NCBI GenBank assembly: GCA_023397675.1
Contig: JAEWTV010000109.1
Location: 1-64,000 of the forward strand
Length of the DNA stretch: 64,000 bases
DNA from: Bacillota bacterium
Lineage (GTDB): Bacteria > Bacillota > Clostridia > Acetivibrionales > JANLFN01
Direction of reading: 5' to 3'
Made by a program: the position numbers and the translations under genes. Position 1 is the stretch's first letter. The number at the start of each line of letters is the position of its first letter. Below the pieces are notes generated by a model. It saw nothing but the letters and a program-made list of their open reading frames with translations, was not told the origin of the DNA and did not search any database. This document shows positions 34,493 to 43,068 of the stretch, piece by piece.

Positions 34493-35023
34493 ATGAAATT
34501 TATAGTAAGCGGCAAAAATTTTGAGATTACAAATGCACTGAAAGACAGGGTAATAAGTAAAATGGGAAAACTGTCCAAGTTTTTTCAACCAGATACAGAA
34601 GCCCATATAACAATGAGTGTCGAGAAAAATCGGCAGATTGTTGAAGTTACAATTCATTATAACGGTGTGGTTATCAGAGGTGAAGTTTCCGAAACCGATA
34701 TGTATACTTCAATAGATAAGGTTGTTGATATTGTAGAAAAACAGATTTTAAGAAATAAGACAAGGCTTGAAAAGAGGCTTCACGACGGAGCTTTCAGAGT
34801 TGAGGCTTCAGATGCTCCCAGAGAAGTTCTTGAAGAGACCGATTTTAAGGTTATGCGTTCCAAGAAATTTCCTGTTAAGCCGATGGATGTGGAGGAGGCA
34901 ATACTCCAGATGAATCTTATCGGTCATGAGTTCTTTGTTTTTTCAAATGCAAGCACCAGACAGGTAAATGTTGTTTATAAAAGGAAGGACGGAAACTATG
35001 GCTTGATTGAGCCGGAGTTCTAA
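34493..35023 (+). CDS. hpf: Long-form ribosome hibernation promoting factor
   Basis: A 176-residue protein. Residues 1-100 are the S30AE/YfiA domain (KFIVSGKNFEITNALKDRV), which sits in the decoding site of idle ribosomes. Residues about 120-176 are the C-terminal dimerisation domain (VMRSKKFPVKPMDVEEAILQ, GHEFFVFSNA) of long HPF, which makes 100S ribosome dimers. AAAGGGGCTG precedes the ATG. Single gene with its own terminator. Confidence 0.95.
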   Translation: MKFIVSGKNFEITNALKDRVISKMGKLSKFFQPDTEAHITMSVEKNRQIVEVTIHYNGVVIRGEVSETDMYTSIDKVVDIVEKQILRNKTRLEKRLHDGAFRVEASDAPREVLEETDFKVMRSKKFPVKPMDVEEAILQMNLIGHEFFVFSNASTRQVNVVYKRKDGNYGLIEPEF

Positions 35024-35037
35024 AAATATTCTTAATG

Positions 35038-35065
35038 AAATGCCGTGTTTAGTACACGGCATTTT
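35038..35065 (+). terminator. Terminator of hpf
   Basis: AAATGCCGTGT and ACACGGCATTTT form an 11-base stem with a 5-base loop and T tail, 15 bases after the stop codon. Confidence 0.9.
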
Positions 35066-35103
35066 ATCTGTTTGCAACTTTATCTTTTTAGAGGTGGGTT
35101 ATT

Positions 35104-36504
35104 GTGAATCTGAAAACAAATTTTCATTATACATATTTTATCTATCCTTTTCTGATAAGTGAAAGTAAATATAAAGACTTTGTAGGTAAGTTTTTTAAAG
35201 ATTCCAACTGGGAATTTGTCATGCATGATATGGCTGCTAATTTGAATACCTATTCATACTTTCTCCCTTATGTAAAAAAGTTTCTTATGCCTACTATTTA
35301 CTGGGGGGAAGGATACAAAAAGTCTTTTGAAAAACTTTCAGATAAAAAGAAAATAGACATTATCAGCAGACTTACCTGTTCCAATTTCAGATACAAGATT
35401 GAGGAAAAGGAAGAAAGCGATGGGCAATGCGATATTACAGGCATTAAATGCAGGATAACCAACCTTGAACTTATCTGCTTTGAACCGGGGATTTGCTTCC
35501 TGGTACTGAAGACCCGGATTGACAAGGAAGGGCAGCTTTATACAAATGATATTCTTGATTTTAATTACAAATTCAGAACACTCAACCCCAAGTATTTAAA
35601 AAAGAAAAAGTCTGAAGGAATCCTTCTTCAAAATGTTGAGTTTGCTTGTGCAGAAGATTTGTCAAGTTTTATAAACAATATGCTTTATGGCTTTGAAGAT
35701 GTTGAAAAGGAAAATATCTATTTTGACAGGCTTTTCACGTACTCATATCTATGCCTTGATGAAAGCGAATGGAACGAAAATAGGAACCTTGATGAGATAA
35801 TTAATGAGTTTTACAAGTTCCAGTATGTACTGCCGGATGATTATGGCTCAACGTTTGACCCTGCTTTCAAAGGTATCAAGGAGAATACCTACACCAGGTG
35901 GAAGTATTCTATATACGGCTTTTCAAGGGAATCGGGAGTTGTATTTTCTTCAGAACGTGAAGCCTTCAACACTCTAAAACTTCCTAAATATTATGAAACA
36001 ATGTATTTTTACATATTCCTGCTTGCTTTTTACCAGAGGGTCTCTTTGATTCTCTTCTCGGAGGAACTTATGGCGGGCGGAGGGAAGAATATTGAACGCC
36101 TGAAGGACAGGCTTACAAAGTTTACGCATTTCAGCTGGTTCAGCCAGATAACAAACTCGGAACAGGGAATGGACATATGGAAAAAGTGGCAGAAGGCTTT
36201 CGACCTGCCGGAGCTGTTTGACGAGGTCCAGAAGGAATACTCGGAATACTATGGGTACCTGGCAGCCAGAGGTCAAGAGCGAATAAATCTTATTCTTATT
36301 GTCATATATACTGTAAGTATGCTGTTCTCTGGAATTTCGTTGCTTATCAGCTTCCATACTATTGATACCTATAGCTCGTTTATGAAGGCTCTTGTAAGTA
36401 TTATGTTTGCAATTTCGGTACTTGTATATCCATTTTATGCAATAAGGAAAAGCATTAAACGTAGGTTGTGGGTCAAAAACAATTCGATAGGAAGGGATAA
36501 ATAA
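35104..36504 (+). CDS. Unknown protein with two C-terminal membrane helices
   Basis: A 466-residue protein starting with GTG behind GAGGTGG. Residues 1-390 are soluble and mixed alpha/beta without a recognised motif. A Trp/Lys/Glu-rich helical stretch (MDIWKKWQKAFDLPELFDEV) leads into two membrane helices near 400-420 and 430-450. A long helical region before two terminal helices recalls CorA-type proteins, but no GMN motif is present between the helices. It stands alone between the hpf terminator and the M28 peptidase gene. Function not recognised. Confidence 0.7.
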   Translation: MNLKTNFHYTYFIYPFLISESKYKDFVGKFFKDSNWEFVMHDMAANLNTYSYFLPYVKKFLMPTIYWGEGYKKSFEKLSDKKKIDIISRLTCSNFRYKIEEKEESDGQCDITGIKCRITNLELICFEPGICFLVLKTRIDKEGQLYTNDILDFNYKFRTLNPKYLKKKKSEGILLQNVEFACAEDLSSFINNMLYGFEDVEKENIYFDRLFTYSYLCLDESEWNENRNLDEIINEFYKFQYVLPDDYGSTFDPAFKGIKENTYTRWKYSIYGFSRESGVVFSSEREAFNTLKLPKYYETMYFYIFLLAFYQRVSLILFSEELMAGGGKNIERLKDRLTKFTHFSWFSQITNSEQGMDIWKKWQKAFDLPELFDEVQKEYSEYYGYLAARGQERINLILIVIYTVSMLFSGISLLISFHTIDTYSSFMKALVSIMFAISVLVYPFYAIRKSIKRRLWVKNNSIGRDK

Positions 36505-36629
36505 CTATTCCTAAACATGAACAAATAGTTAACAATTTGAAAACAAATGTGATTATTCATTGACATGTTTCTCTCTTTAAAATAATCTATTTGACGAAAG
36601 TATTAGTTAATTTTGAGGAGAGAAAGATC

Positions 36630-37748
36630 ATGTTGAAAAAAGGAATAGTTATATTTTTATTATCTTCCACATTACTTTTAAACGGCTGTAACCAGAGTAG
36701 TAAATCTTCAGTAAGTACAGTAACAACTAATGTTTCAACTGTAGCTTCTGTAGTAACAACAGTATCAAATGATAATATAAGACAAAAGCCCAGCTATATA
36801 ACAGCAGAGGAAGTTATAAGAAAGCTTTCCTCCGGGGAGTTTAAAGGCAGATTAACTGGCACTGACGAAAATAATAAAGCTGCACAATACATATCAGATG
36901 TTTTCAGCAAGATAGGTCTTGGAAAATATAGCAATGAATCCTACATGCTAAGCTATACCCAGGATGAGTTCCCTGAGAGCTTAAAACAGCCGCAGATGAA
37001 GGATAAAACAATAAAAGCTCAGCATGTAATAGGTGTTATCCCTGGAAAGGATCATTCCAAGGCGATAGTCCTTACTGCCCACTATGACCATATTGGTTCA
37101 GATAAAAACGGCAAACCTTATAGCGGAGCTGTGGATAATGCATCAGGGGTTGGAGCTTTGGTTGATATGGCACAGTTACTGAAAGACCAGGCAAGTTCTC
37201 TTGAACAAGATATTTTAATTTGTGCAATGGATGGAGAGGAAGAGGGACTTCAAGCAACAAGTATGCTTGAAGACCAACTCAAGAACAAGTATACAAGCTT
37301 TTACAATATTGATTTTGATTGTATCGGGATAAAGGGAGACAATGATATTATTTTAGCAGGTGATTCGACAGTAAGCGGGAAACTTATAGATGAAATGTAT
37401 AAACACTTACTTAAAAGCGGAGTCAAATCAAAAGTAACGGATTCCTATGGTATGAGTTATTATACCTCAACTTACAGTGACAATGCAGGAAACAGCTGGG
37501 GCTTTAAATCATGGACAAATAGTTTGGCCTCTTCCCCAAAAGGGATAAAATCTATAACCTTTATGCAGAACGTAATTCATGATAGTTCTGATACTGCTTT
37601 TAAAGATGTTTTAGCTAAAATTGAGCCCAGACCATATACAGTACATAGTATTTCAGACACCGCCGATAAAATGGATTTCAAGTTTATTGAAAAAATTAGT
37701 GACTTGGTTATCCAATTCATTGAAAGCAGCAGTAGAAAGATGTTTTGA
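36630..37748 (+). CDS. M28-family zinc aminopeptidase lipoprotein
   Basis: A 372-residue lipoprotein. Signal peptide with lipobox LLNGC at about residues 15-19, then a Ser/Thr/Val-rich linker. The M28 catalytic domain shows the zinc ligands and catalytic acids in order: AHYDHIG, GAVDNASG, MDGEEEG, IDFDCIG and IHDSSDT. The enzyme is expected to sit on the outer face of the membrane and remove N-terminal residues from peptides. The start at 36630 follows GAGGAG; an upstream TTG/ATG start at 36591 would not give a signal peptide. Confidence 0.9.
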   Translation: MLKKGIVIFLLSSTLLLNGCNQSSKSSVSTVTTNVSTVASVVTTVSNDNIRQKPSYITAEEVIRKLSSGEFKGRLTGTDENNKAAQYISDVFSKIGLGKYSNESYMLSYTQDEFPESLKQPQMKDKTIKAQHVIGVIPGKDHSKAIVLTAHYDHIGSDKNGKPYSGAVDNASGVGALVDMAQLLKDQASSLEQDILICAMDGEEEGLQATSMLEDQLKNKYTSFYNIDFDCIGIKGDNDIILAGDSTVSGKLIDEMYKHLLKSGVKSKVTDSYGMSYYTSTYSDNAGNSWGFKSWTNSLASSPKGIKSITFMQNVIHDSSDTAFKDVLAKIEPRPYTVHSISDTADKMDFKFIEKISDLVIQFIESSSRKMF

Positions 37749-37776
37749 ACTTAACACCAACTTATTTAATATATTC

Positions 37777-38070
37777 TTACTTGCTTTCTAATTGATTATG
37801 CTCCTGTAATTCCATATTTATAAAAGAATTTATCATGCTGCGATAAACCGTTTCTATAATATCAGGAGCCAAGCTGTTTTCTTCCGCAATTTTGCGAACT
37901 TTTTCAATCACTGCTTCTACACGGCTCGGAGCTTTTACATCATTGGTATCTTTTTTGAATTTTGCAGCTTGTTTGACGTAAAAGCTTCTTTCCGCTATAA
38001 GGTTAACTATCTGATGATCAATTCTGTCTATATTTTCTCTGATTTTATTTAAATCCTTACAGCTATTCAT
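37777..38070 (-). CDS. Stand-alone chorismate mutase type II
   Basis: A 97-residue all-helical protein. LNKIRENIDRIDHQIVNLIAER at the start, with the conserved Arg and Asp/Ile spacing, and RSMINSF at the C terminus, is the AroQ-type chorismate mutase pattern; the Lys after YVKQAAKFKK is the usual active-site lysine. It converts chorismate to prephenate, or in related PchB proteins isochorismate to salicylate and pyruvate. No aromatic-pathway genes adjoin it. Confidence 0.82.
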   Translation of the reverse strand: MNSCKDLNKIRENIDRIDHQIVNLIAERSFYVKQAAKFKKDTNDVKAPSRVEAVIEKVRKIAEENSLAPDIIETVYRSMINSFINMELQEHNQLESK

Positions 38071-38225
38071 AGTTAAATTCCCCTTATTAATTAAAATTGT
38101 ACAAATATAGTCCTTAATACTTATTAAACAAGATTATAGCATTACTTTAAATTAGTACAATAAAATATTTATTCGAGGAACATGCGTTCTGCATGTTGCC
38201 CCATATCCAAATATAATCTATAATT

Positions 38226-38254
38226 AAAATGCCATAAAAAATTATGGCATTTTT
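38226..38254. terminator. Hairpin directly before pcrA
   Basis: TTAAAATGCCATAA and TTATGGCATTTTTAA form a stem with a T tail 18 bases before the pcrA start. It could attenuate pcrA or terminate anything coming from upstream. The rest of the 200-base gap before it has a short AACATGC/GCATGTT hairpin at about 38181. Confidence 0.55.
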
Positions 38255-38272
38255 AATTTATGGAGAGATACT

Positions 38273-40498
38273 ATGAGCTTATTTGATAAACTGAACCCTG
38301 AACAGAAAACAGCCGTACTGCACGGAGAAGGCCCGCTGCTGATACTTGCAGGTGCCGGCTCGGGTAAAACCAGGGTTCTGACACATAGAATTGCATATTT
38401 AATAGAAGAAAAAGGGGTAAGTCCTGCAAGCATATTGGCTATAACCTTCACCAATAAAGCCGCCAAGGAGATGCGGGAGAGGGTTGAAAAGCTTATTGGC
38501 GCAGCAGCAAACAATATGTGGATAGGTACCTTTCACTCCACCTGCGTAAAGATGCTCCGCAAGGATATTGAAAAACTGGGCTTTGAGAGAAGCTTTGTCA
38601 TTTTTGATTCCCAGGATCAGCAGACAGTTATAAAAGACTGTATAAAAGAACTTAACCTCAATGATAAGAATTTTCCGCCGAGAATGCTTCAGGATGCCAT
38701 AGGCAGGGCCAAGGATGAGCTTATTGAACCTGAACACTATACAAAAATGTATGCATCAGACTTCAGGATGGGGAAAGTCGCAAAAGTCTATGAATTGTAC
38801 CAGAAAAAGCTAAGACAAAATAATGCGCTGGACTTTGATGATATCATAGTTTATACTATTAAGCTTTTGATGGAGAATCCTCCTGTACTCGATTATTATC
38901 AGAAACGTTTCAGGTATGTCCTGGTAGACGAGTATCAGGATACAAATACGGCTCAGTATTACCTTACGACTCTGCTGGCTAAAGGCAGCAGGAATCTTTG
39001 TGTTGTAGGTGACGATGATCAGTCAATTTATGGTTGGAGAGGCGCAAATATAAGGAATATTCTTGACTTTGAAAAGGAATTCAAGGACTGTAAGGTTATC
39101 AAGCTTGAACAGAATTACCGTTCCTCGCAAAAAATCCTGGATGCAGCAAACTCTGTAATAAAGAATAATACCGGGCGCAAGAATAAAAAACTCTGGACCG
39201 AAAACGCAGAAGGCTGTAACATACAGACCTTCCAAGGTGGAAATGAACATGAGGAAGCAATGTTTGTTGCACAGGAAATCAAGGGATTATCTCTTGACGG
39301 AAACAGGAGATACGGAGATATAGCAATACTTTATAGGATGAATGCCCAGTCACGTATACTTGAAGATACTCTTATGCGGGAAGGCATCCCATATAGAATT
39401 TTTGGGGGTCTCCGGTTCTACGACAGAAAAGAAATTAAGGACATAATTGCTTACCTTAGGGTTATACAAAACCCTTCGGATAATATAAGCCTTAAGAGGA
39501 TAATAAATGTACCTAAAAGAGGTATTGGGAATACTACGGTTGAGGCTGCTGAAGCTATTGCGAATGAACGAGGTTCAAGCATATTCAGCGTAGTTTCGAT
39601 GGCGGGTGAAATATCCAAGCTTCAGAGGGCTTCATCAAAGCTCGAAGCCTTTGTTCATATGATAAATGAGCTGTCACTTAAAAGAGATAAAATGAAGATT
39701 TCTGATTTCATAACTGAGGTTATTGAAAAAACAGGTATTATAGGTGAATTGAAAAATGAGAACTCGGTAGAGTCTGAAAGCCGTATAGAAAATATCAAGG
39801 AATTGATTTCTGTTGCAATGGAGTTTGAGGTTCAGGAAGGTGAGCAAACGCTTCAAGGCTTCCTGGAAAATATATCGCTGGTCTCGGATATAGATACTAT
39901 GGATGAAGAAAGCGATTATGTTGTTTTAATGACCCTTCACAGTGCAAAGGGTCTGGAATTCCCTGTTGTTTTCATGGTAGGCATGGAAGAGGGTGTATTC
40001 CCGGGGACGCGATCACTCACCGATGAAACAGAAATGGAGGAGTCAAGAAGGCTTTGCTATGTTGGAATTACAAGGGCAATGGAAAAGCTGTATTTGACGT
40101 ATGCCTACAGCAGAACACTGTTTGGAAATACAACTTACAATGGTGTTTCAAGGTTCTTAAAGGAGATTCCGGAGGAACTGCTTGATGGTTTTGTTAGAAA
40201 GCCTGCCCGGGCAGCATCATCCTTTAGCGGAGGCTGGGACAGTCAGCCGGCAAGTAATCCTGCAAATAAGGAAAAAACCTTCACAGGTTGGACAACCCCT
40301 AAAATAGATTCAGCTCCAAAAACAAGCTCATCTGTCAATGTAAATGTTGGGGATACTGTTGTGCATAAGAAGTTTGGAATAGGTACAGTAACCTCAATTG
40401 AAGAAGAAAACGGAGACTACAAGATAGAAATAAACTTCAAGCACTCAGGTATGAAACGCCTTATGGCGGCTTATGCTGGGCTGGTTAAGGTTAATTAG
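38273..40498 (+). CDS. pcrA: ATP-dependent DNA helicase PcrA
   Basis: A 741-residue superfamily 1A helicase of normal PcrA length. Walker A AGAGSGKTRVLTHRIA near 28, motif Ia AITFTNKAAKEM, motif III DDDQSIYGWRGA, motif IV EQNYRSS, motif V TLHSAKGLEFP and motif VI RRLCYVGITRAMEKL. The C-terminal Tudor-like region (VGDTVVHKKFGIGTV) binds RNA polymerase in PcrA proteins. It unwinds DNA in repair and removes stalled polymerase. GGAGAG precedes the ATG. Its stop codon is followed within 3 bases by the TACAG repeat. Confidence 0.96.
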   Translation: MSLFDKLNPEQKTAVLHGEGPLLILAGAGSGKTRVLTHRIAYLIEEKGVSPASILAITFTNKAAKEMRERVEKLIGAAANNMWIGTFHSTCVKMLRKDIEKLGFERSFVIFDSQDQQTVIKDCIKELNLNDKNFPPRMLQDAIGRAKDELIEPEHYTKMYASDFRMGKVAKVYELYQKKLRQNNALDFDDIIVYTIKLLMENPPVLDYYQKRFRYVLVDEYQDTNTAQYYLTTLLAKGSRNLCVVGDDDQSIYGWRGANIRNILDFEKEFKDCKVIKLEQNYRSSQKILDAANSVIKNNTGRKNKKLWTENAEGCNIQTFQGGNEHEEAMFVAQEIKGLSLDGNRRYGDIAILYRMNAQSRILEDTLMREGIPYRIFGGLRFYDRKEIKDIIAYLRVIQNPSDNISLKRIINVPKRGIGNTTVEAAEAIANERGSSIFSVVSMAGEISKLQRASSKLEAFVHMINELSLKRDKMKISDFITEVIEKTGIIGELKNENSVESESRIENIKELISVAMEFEVQEGEQTLQGFLENISLVSDIDTMDEESDYVVLMTLHSAKGLEFPVVFMVGMEEGVFPGTRSLTDETEMEESRRLCYVGITRAMEKLYLTYAYSRTLFGNTTYNGVSRFLKEIPEELLDGFVRKPARAASSFSGGWDSQPASNPANKEKTFTGWTTPKIDSAPKTSSSVNVNVGDTVVHKKFGIGTVTSIEEENGDYKIEINFKHSGMKRLMAAYAGLVKVN

Positions 40499-40500
40499 CA

Positions 40501-40596
40501 AGTGTACAGTTTACAATGTACAGTTTACAGTTGAAAGGCAAGATGACAGTTAAAAGCAAGTTTACAATGTACAATTTACAGTTTACAGTTAAAAGA
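40501..40596 (+). repeat. TACAG-type repeat array 3' of pcrA
   Basis: Alternating GTACAGTTTACA, TACAATGTACAG and GTTAAAAGCAAG words in the same sense as pcrA. Same family as 44597-44711, 51508-51567, 54752-54965 and 55155-55193. Confidence 0.8.
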
Positions 40597-40612
40597 TAAT
40601 ATAAAGACATTT

Positions 40613-40662
40613 AGTCGGTGAAACCGACTTGGTTTTGACAGCCGTGGGTTTTAACCCACGGC
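40613..40662. terminator. Two hairpins between pcrA and a convergent gene
   Basis: AGTCGGT/ACCGACT with a short loop, then the strong GCCGTGGGTT/AACCCACGGC stem. A T5 run follows at 40676-40680. They terminate pcrA and possibly the minus-strand gene ending at 40693. Confidence 0.7.
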
Positions 40663-40692
40663 GCTCATGTCACAATTTTTCTTGAACTTGAT

Positions 40693-41067
40693 TTATTTTA
40701 TAAACTGAACACAGAATAGAACTATGGTTACGAAAGCGAAGCCAAAGGTTTTCCAGAACCTATAATATAATGCTTCTGTAATTCCATAAATCACAAATAG
40801 ACACAATGAAACAAAAATAACTGACTGCTGGTAAGTATGTAATATATACGAAAGTAAAGATACAATGAAGAAGATTACTCCAAATGAAAGCATACATATT
40901 ACTTTAGTTCTTATTTGTTTGTCACTTCTGTCGGGAGGCAATTCGCCATGCTGCTTCCTGGCGGATTGTAATCCGTTTTTCTTCAGAAGGTGATGGGTGT
41001 TTGTTATTATCTCAATGGTTCCCAGTGCTAAAAGTAAAGCTCTTATTATTTCATGACCCCAGCTCAT
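40693..41067 (-). CDS. Small membrane protein of unknown function
   Basis: A 124-residue protein starting MSWGHEIIRALLLALG, chosen because GGAGG lies just before this ATG; a longer in-frame version would begin 17 residues earlier. Four hydrophobic segments can be counted, with a charged loop (KQHGELPPDRSDKQIRTK) after the first. No recognised family and no obvious partner. Confidence 0.6.
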   Translation of the reverse strand: MSWGHEIIRALLLALGTIEIITNTHHLLKKNGLQSARKQHGELPPDRSDKQIRTKVICMLSFGVIFFIVSLLSYILHTYQQSVIFVSLCLFVIYGITEALYYRFWKTFGFAFVTIVLFCVQFIK

Positions 41068-41118
41068 TTTAACCTCCATGTCCCCGGTGTGCCAAGTGAA
41101 TTGTCCCATCGGGCACAC

Positions 41119-41141
41119 AAAAAGTGTTTCAACACTTTTTT
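41119..41141. terminator. Bidirectional terminator
   Basis: AAAAAGTG, a TTTCAA loop and CACTTTTTT, flanked by A and T runs, between the small membrane protein and the MarR gene. The 170-base gap also contains a GTTTTGT/ACAAAAC hairpin near 41180. Confidence 0.65.
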
Positions 41142-41236
41142 ATAGGGTTAAATTTATTTTTATTGGCACCTGACATTTGTTTTGTTCCACAAAACAGGCA
41201 GTTGTGCATTAGCTCTTCAGACTAAAGTCTTCCAAG

Positions 41237-41665
41237 CTATCCCTCCTTTGACAGGTTGTTTATTACTATATTTAATGAACGGAAAAACCTGTCGATATCC
41301 TCTTTACTCATGCCTTTTAGAGCTTCATCCGTGATTTTTGCCACGCTGCCCTCAATTTCTTTTATAATATCTTTTGATTTTTGGGTTAAGCACACTACAT
41401 AAGACCTTCTGTCAACAGGATCCAAATTCTTTTGTATAAGTCCTTTGTCCAGAAGCTTAAAGAGGACGGCACCTATTGTGGCACGATCACTCATCAACTC
41501 ATCTGATATTTGTGCCTGCGACAATTCTGTTTTGGAATCCAGTAATTTAAGTACTGCCCACTGAGATGTGGTTATATCGTATTTTTCAAGTTCGTAATCT
41601 GTTTTTCTTTTAATAAGACGGGCACTGGCACTTAATAAATATCCCAATATTTCATGTATTTCCAT
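41237..41665 (-). CDS. MarR-family transcriptional regulator
   Basis: A 142-residue winged-helix regulator. ITTSQWAVLKLLD, then LSQAQISDELMSDRATIGAVLFKLLDKGLI as the recognition helices and DRRSYVVCLTQKSKDII as the wing. Start at 41665 (MEIHEILGYL), where GGAG is at correct distance; the longer frame upstream covers the promoter. A perfect 18-base palindrome 36 bases upstream is the probable autoregulatory operator. The ligand and target genes are unknown. Confidence 0.9.
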   Translation of the reverse strand: MEIHEILGYLLSASARLIKRKTDYELEKYDITTSQWAVLKLLDSKTELSQAQISDELMSDRATIGAVLFKLLDKGLIQKNLDPVDRRSYVVCLTQKSKDIIKEIEGSVAKITDEALKGMSKEDIDRFFRSLNIVINNLSKEG

Positions 41666-41700
41666 AAGTTGCTCCTTAGATAAATTAATATGAAAACATA

Positions 41701-41718
41701 TAGTATGTATACATACTA
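41701..41718. promoter_or_regulatory. Perfect palindrome, probable MarR operator
   Basis: TAGTATGTATACATACTA is a perfect 18-base inverted repeat in the promoter region of the MarR gene. Confidence 0.75.
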
Positions 41719-41776
41719 ATTTACCGCATTTAATCATTTGTGTCAATACTGTACAGTTTCATTATTAATTTGAATT

Positions 41777-42574
41777 CTATTTTAGCCTTATCAATTCTTC
41801 AATAGCAACATTTGGGCTTCTATATCTGTACTTTCTTTTCTTACCCATTTGAATGGCTTTGTTCGGACAGTATTGGATGCAAGCCATACACCTTTCACAC
41901 TTATGTTTCCAGAGTGGTTTTGATTCAAATTCTATATTGTTTACAGGACAGATTCTTTGGCATAGTTTGCAACCGACACAATTACTGTCAGTAAAAAAAT
42001 TGGAATCCAGCGAATAAAAACCTGAAAAAATTTTATCAGTAGCTTTGATAAAAAGCTTATCAAAGGCTATATCAATAGCCAGTTTGCTTATTTCAGGTTT
42101 TATACTTCTCCTTTGATTAATTATGGCTGATATTTCTTTTACCCTTTGCTTTTCAATTCCGAATATATTCGAATCTGCTGCTACAGGCTTTGTTTCATAT
42201 TTATAGATGTGATTTTTAGGCATCTTGATAAGAAATCCCGAGTTGAGAGTTATATTGCTGGTATGCAATAAACTGTTTAACTTTCTTAAAACAGTTGACG
42301 GTGCAGCACCATACGTAGCTACTGCAAAAATATAGACATTTTTATCTGCCTCTAATTTTTTTAATACTTCTTCAACTATTAGTGGCAGGCGCGAATAGTA
42401 TACCGGAAAAACTATACCGATACGGCAAGACTTAACAATAATCTTTTCTTCATTTTTTAACTTTGATATATTAAGCAGATTAAATTCTGAAAGATTGCTG
42501 CACAGGTCCTTTGCAACCTGAAGACTGTTACCTGTACCTGAAAAAAATAATATTGTATCGTTCTCTATTACCAC
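41777..42574 (-). CDS. EFR1-type flavodoxin/ferredoxin protein
   Basis: A 265-residue protein. Residues 1-160 are a flavodoxin-like domain with the FMN phosphate loop FFSGTGNSLQ at 9-18. The C-terminal part has two 4Fe-4S cluster motifs, CVGCKLCQRICP and CERCMACIQYCP. This domain order is that of EFR1 family proteins, which pass electrons in anaerobes. AAGGAGG precedes a GTG start. A palindrome lies just upstream and a MerR gene before it, both in the same direction. Confidence 0.88.
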   Translation of the reverse strand: MVIENDTILFFSGTGNSLQVAKDLCSNLSEFNLLNISKLKNEEKIIVKSCRIGIVFPVYYSRLPLIVEEVLKKLEADKNVYIFAVATYGAAPSTVLRKLNSLLHTSNITLNSGFLIKMPKNHIYKYETKPVAADSNIFGIEKQRVKEISAIINQRRSIKPEISKLAIDIAFDKLFIKATDKIFSGFYSLDSNFFTDSNCVGCKLCQRICPVNNIEFESKPLWKHKCERCMACIQYCPNKAIQMGKKRKYRYRSPNVAIEELIRLK

Positions 42575-42636
42575 TATAAAACCTCCTTTTAAACTTTCTG
42601 TTGGATAGGAATCAGGTCTATAATGGTATGATAAAG

Positions 42637-42654
42637 TATGTTCTATGGAACATA
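42637..42654. promoter_or_regulatory. Inverted repeat, possible MerR operator
   Basis: TATGTTC-TATG-GAACATA lies between the MerR gene and the EFR1 gene on the transcribed minus strand. MerR-type regulators bind such repeats in their target promoters. Assignment to the adjacent regulator is inferred. Confidence 0.55.
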
Positions 42655-42669
42655 GTCAAGTAAAATTTT

Positions 42670-43062
42670 TCAGAAATTCTCCATGTCACTGAAGCATTTG
42701 CTGCTTCTGATATTACTATCTGCCTTAATAAGAAGTTCTTTTGTGTTTTCTAGTTGGTCTATCTTTTTATTAATTTCATTTATTTTGTTATCTATAATAA
42801 AGAGAATGCTTTGATGGTTTGCGTCTTTTATTTCGTAAGATATTTCATGCAGTAAAAGCTTTATCTCCTTTAGAGTAAAGCCAAACTTCTTGGATATAAG
42901 AATAAACCATAAAAGGTTTATATCTTCATTGGTATACACCCTGTACCCATTTCCTTCACGCTTTGGCTCTGAGAGAAGCCCAATCCTTTCATAATGTCTT
43001 ACTGTTTCTTTAGTAATTTTGAACTTATCTACAATTTCGCCGATTTTATAGTTTTGTTTCAT
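42670..43062 (-). CDS. MerR-family transcriptional regulator
   Basis: A 130-residue regulator. YKIGEIVDKFKITKETVRHYERIGLLSEP is the MerR winged-helix start (only part quoted as key pattern IGE, VRHYERIGLL), then a Leu/Ile-rich dimerisation helix (NKINEINKKIDQLENTKELL). The C-terminal CFSDMENF has a single Cys; there is no clear metal-binding motif. It starts 6 bases after the HxlR gene ends and is probably co-transcribed with it. Confidence 0.9.
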   Translation of the reverse strand: MKQNYKIGEIVDKFKITKETVRHYERIGLLSEPKREGNGYRVYTNEDINLLWFILISKKFGFTLKEIKLLLHEISYEIKDANHQSILFIIDNKINEINKKIDQLENTKELLIKADSNIRSSKCFSDMENF

Positions 43063-43068
43063 ATCTAA

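Noticed and set aside
34319..34657. 112-residue open frame on the minus strand before and across hpf
   Set aside because: It overlaps the hpf promoter and coding start, has no ribosome-binding site and shows no domain.
40501..40596. TACAG arrays as a CRISPR array
   Set aside because: The words are 10-17 bases, diverged, without regular spacers, and no cas genes are present.
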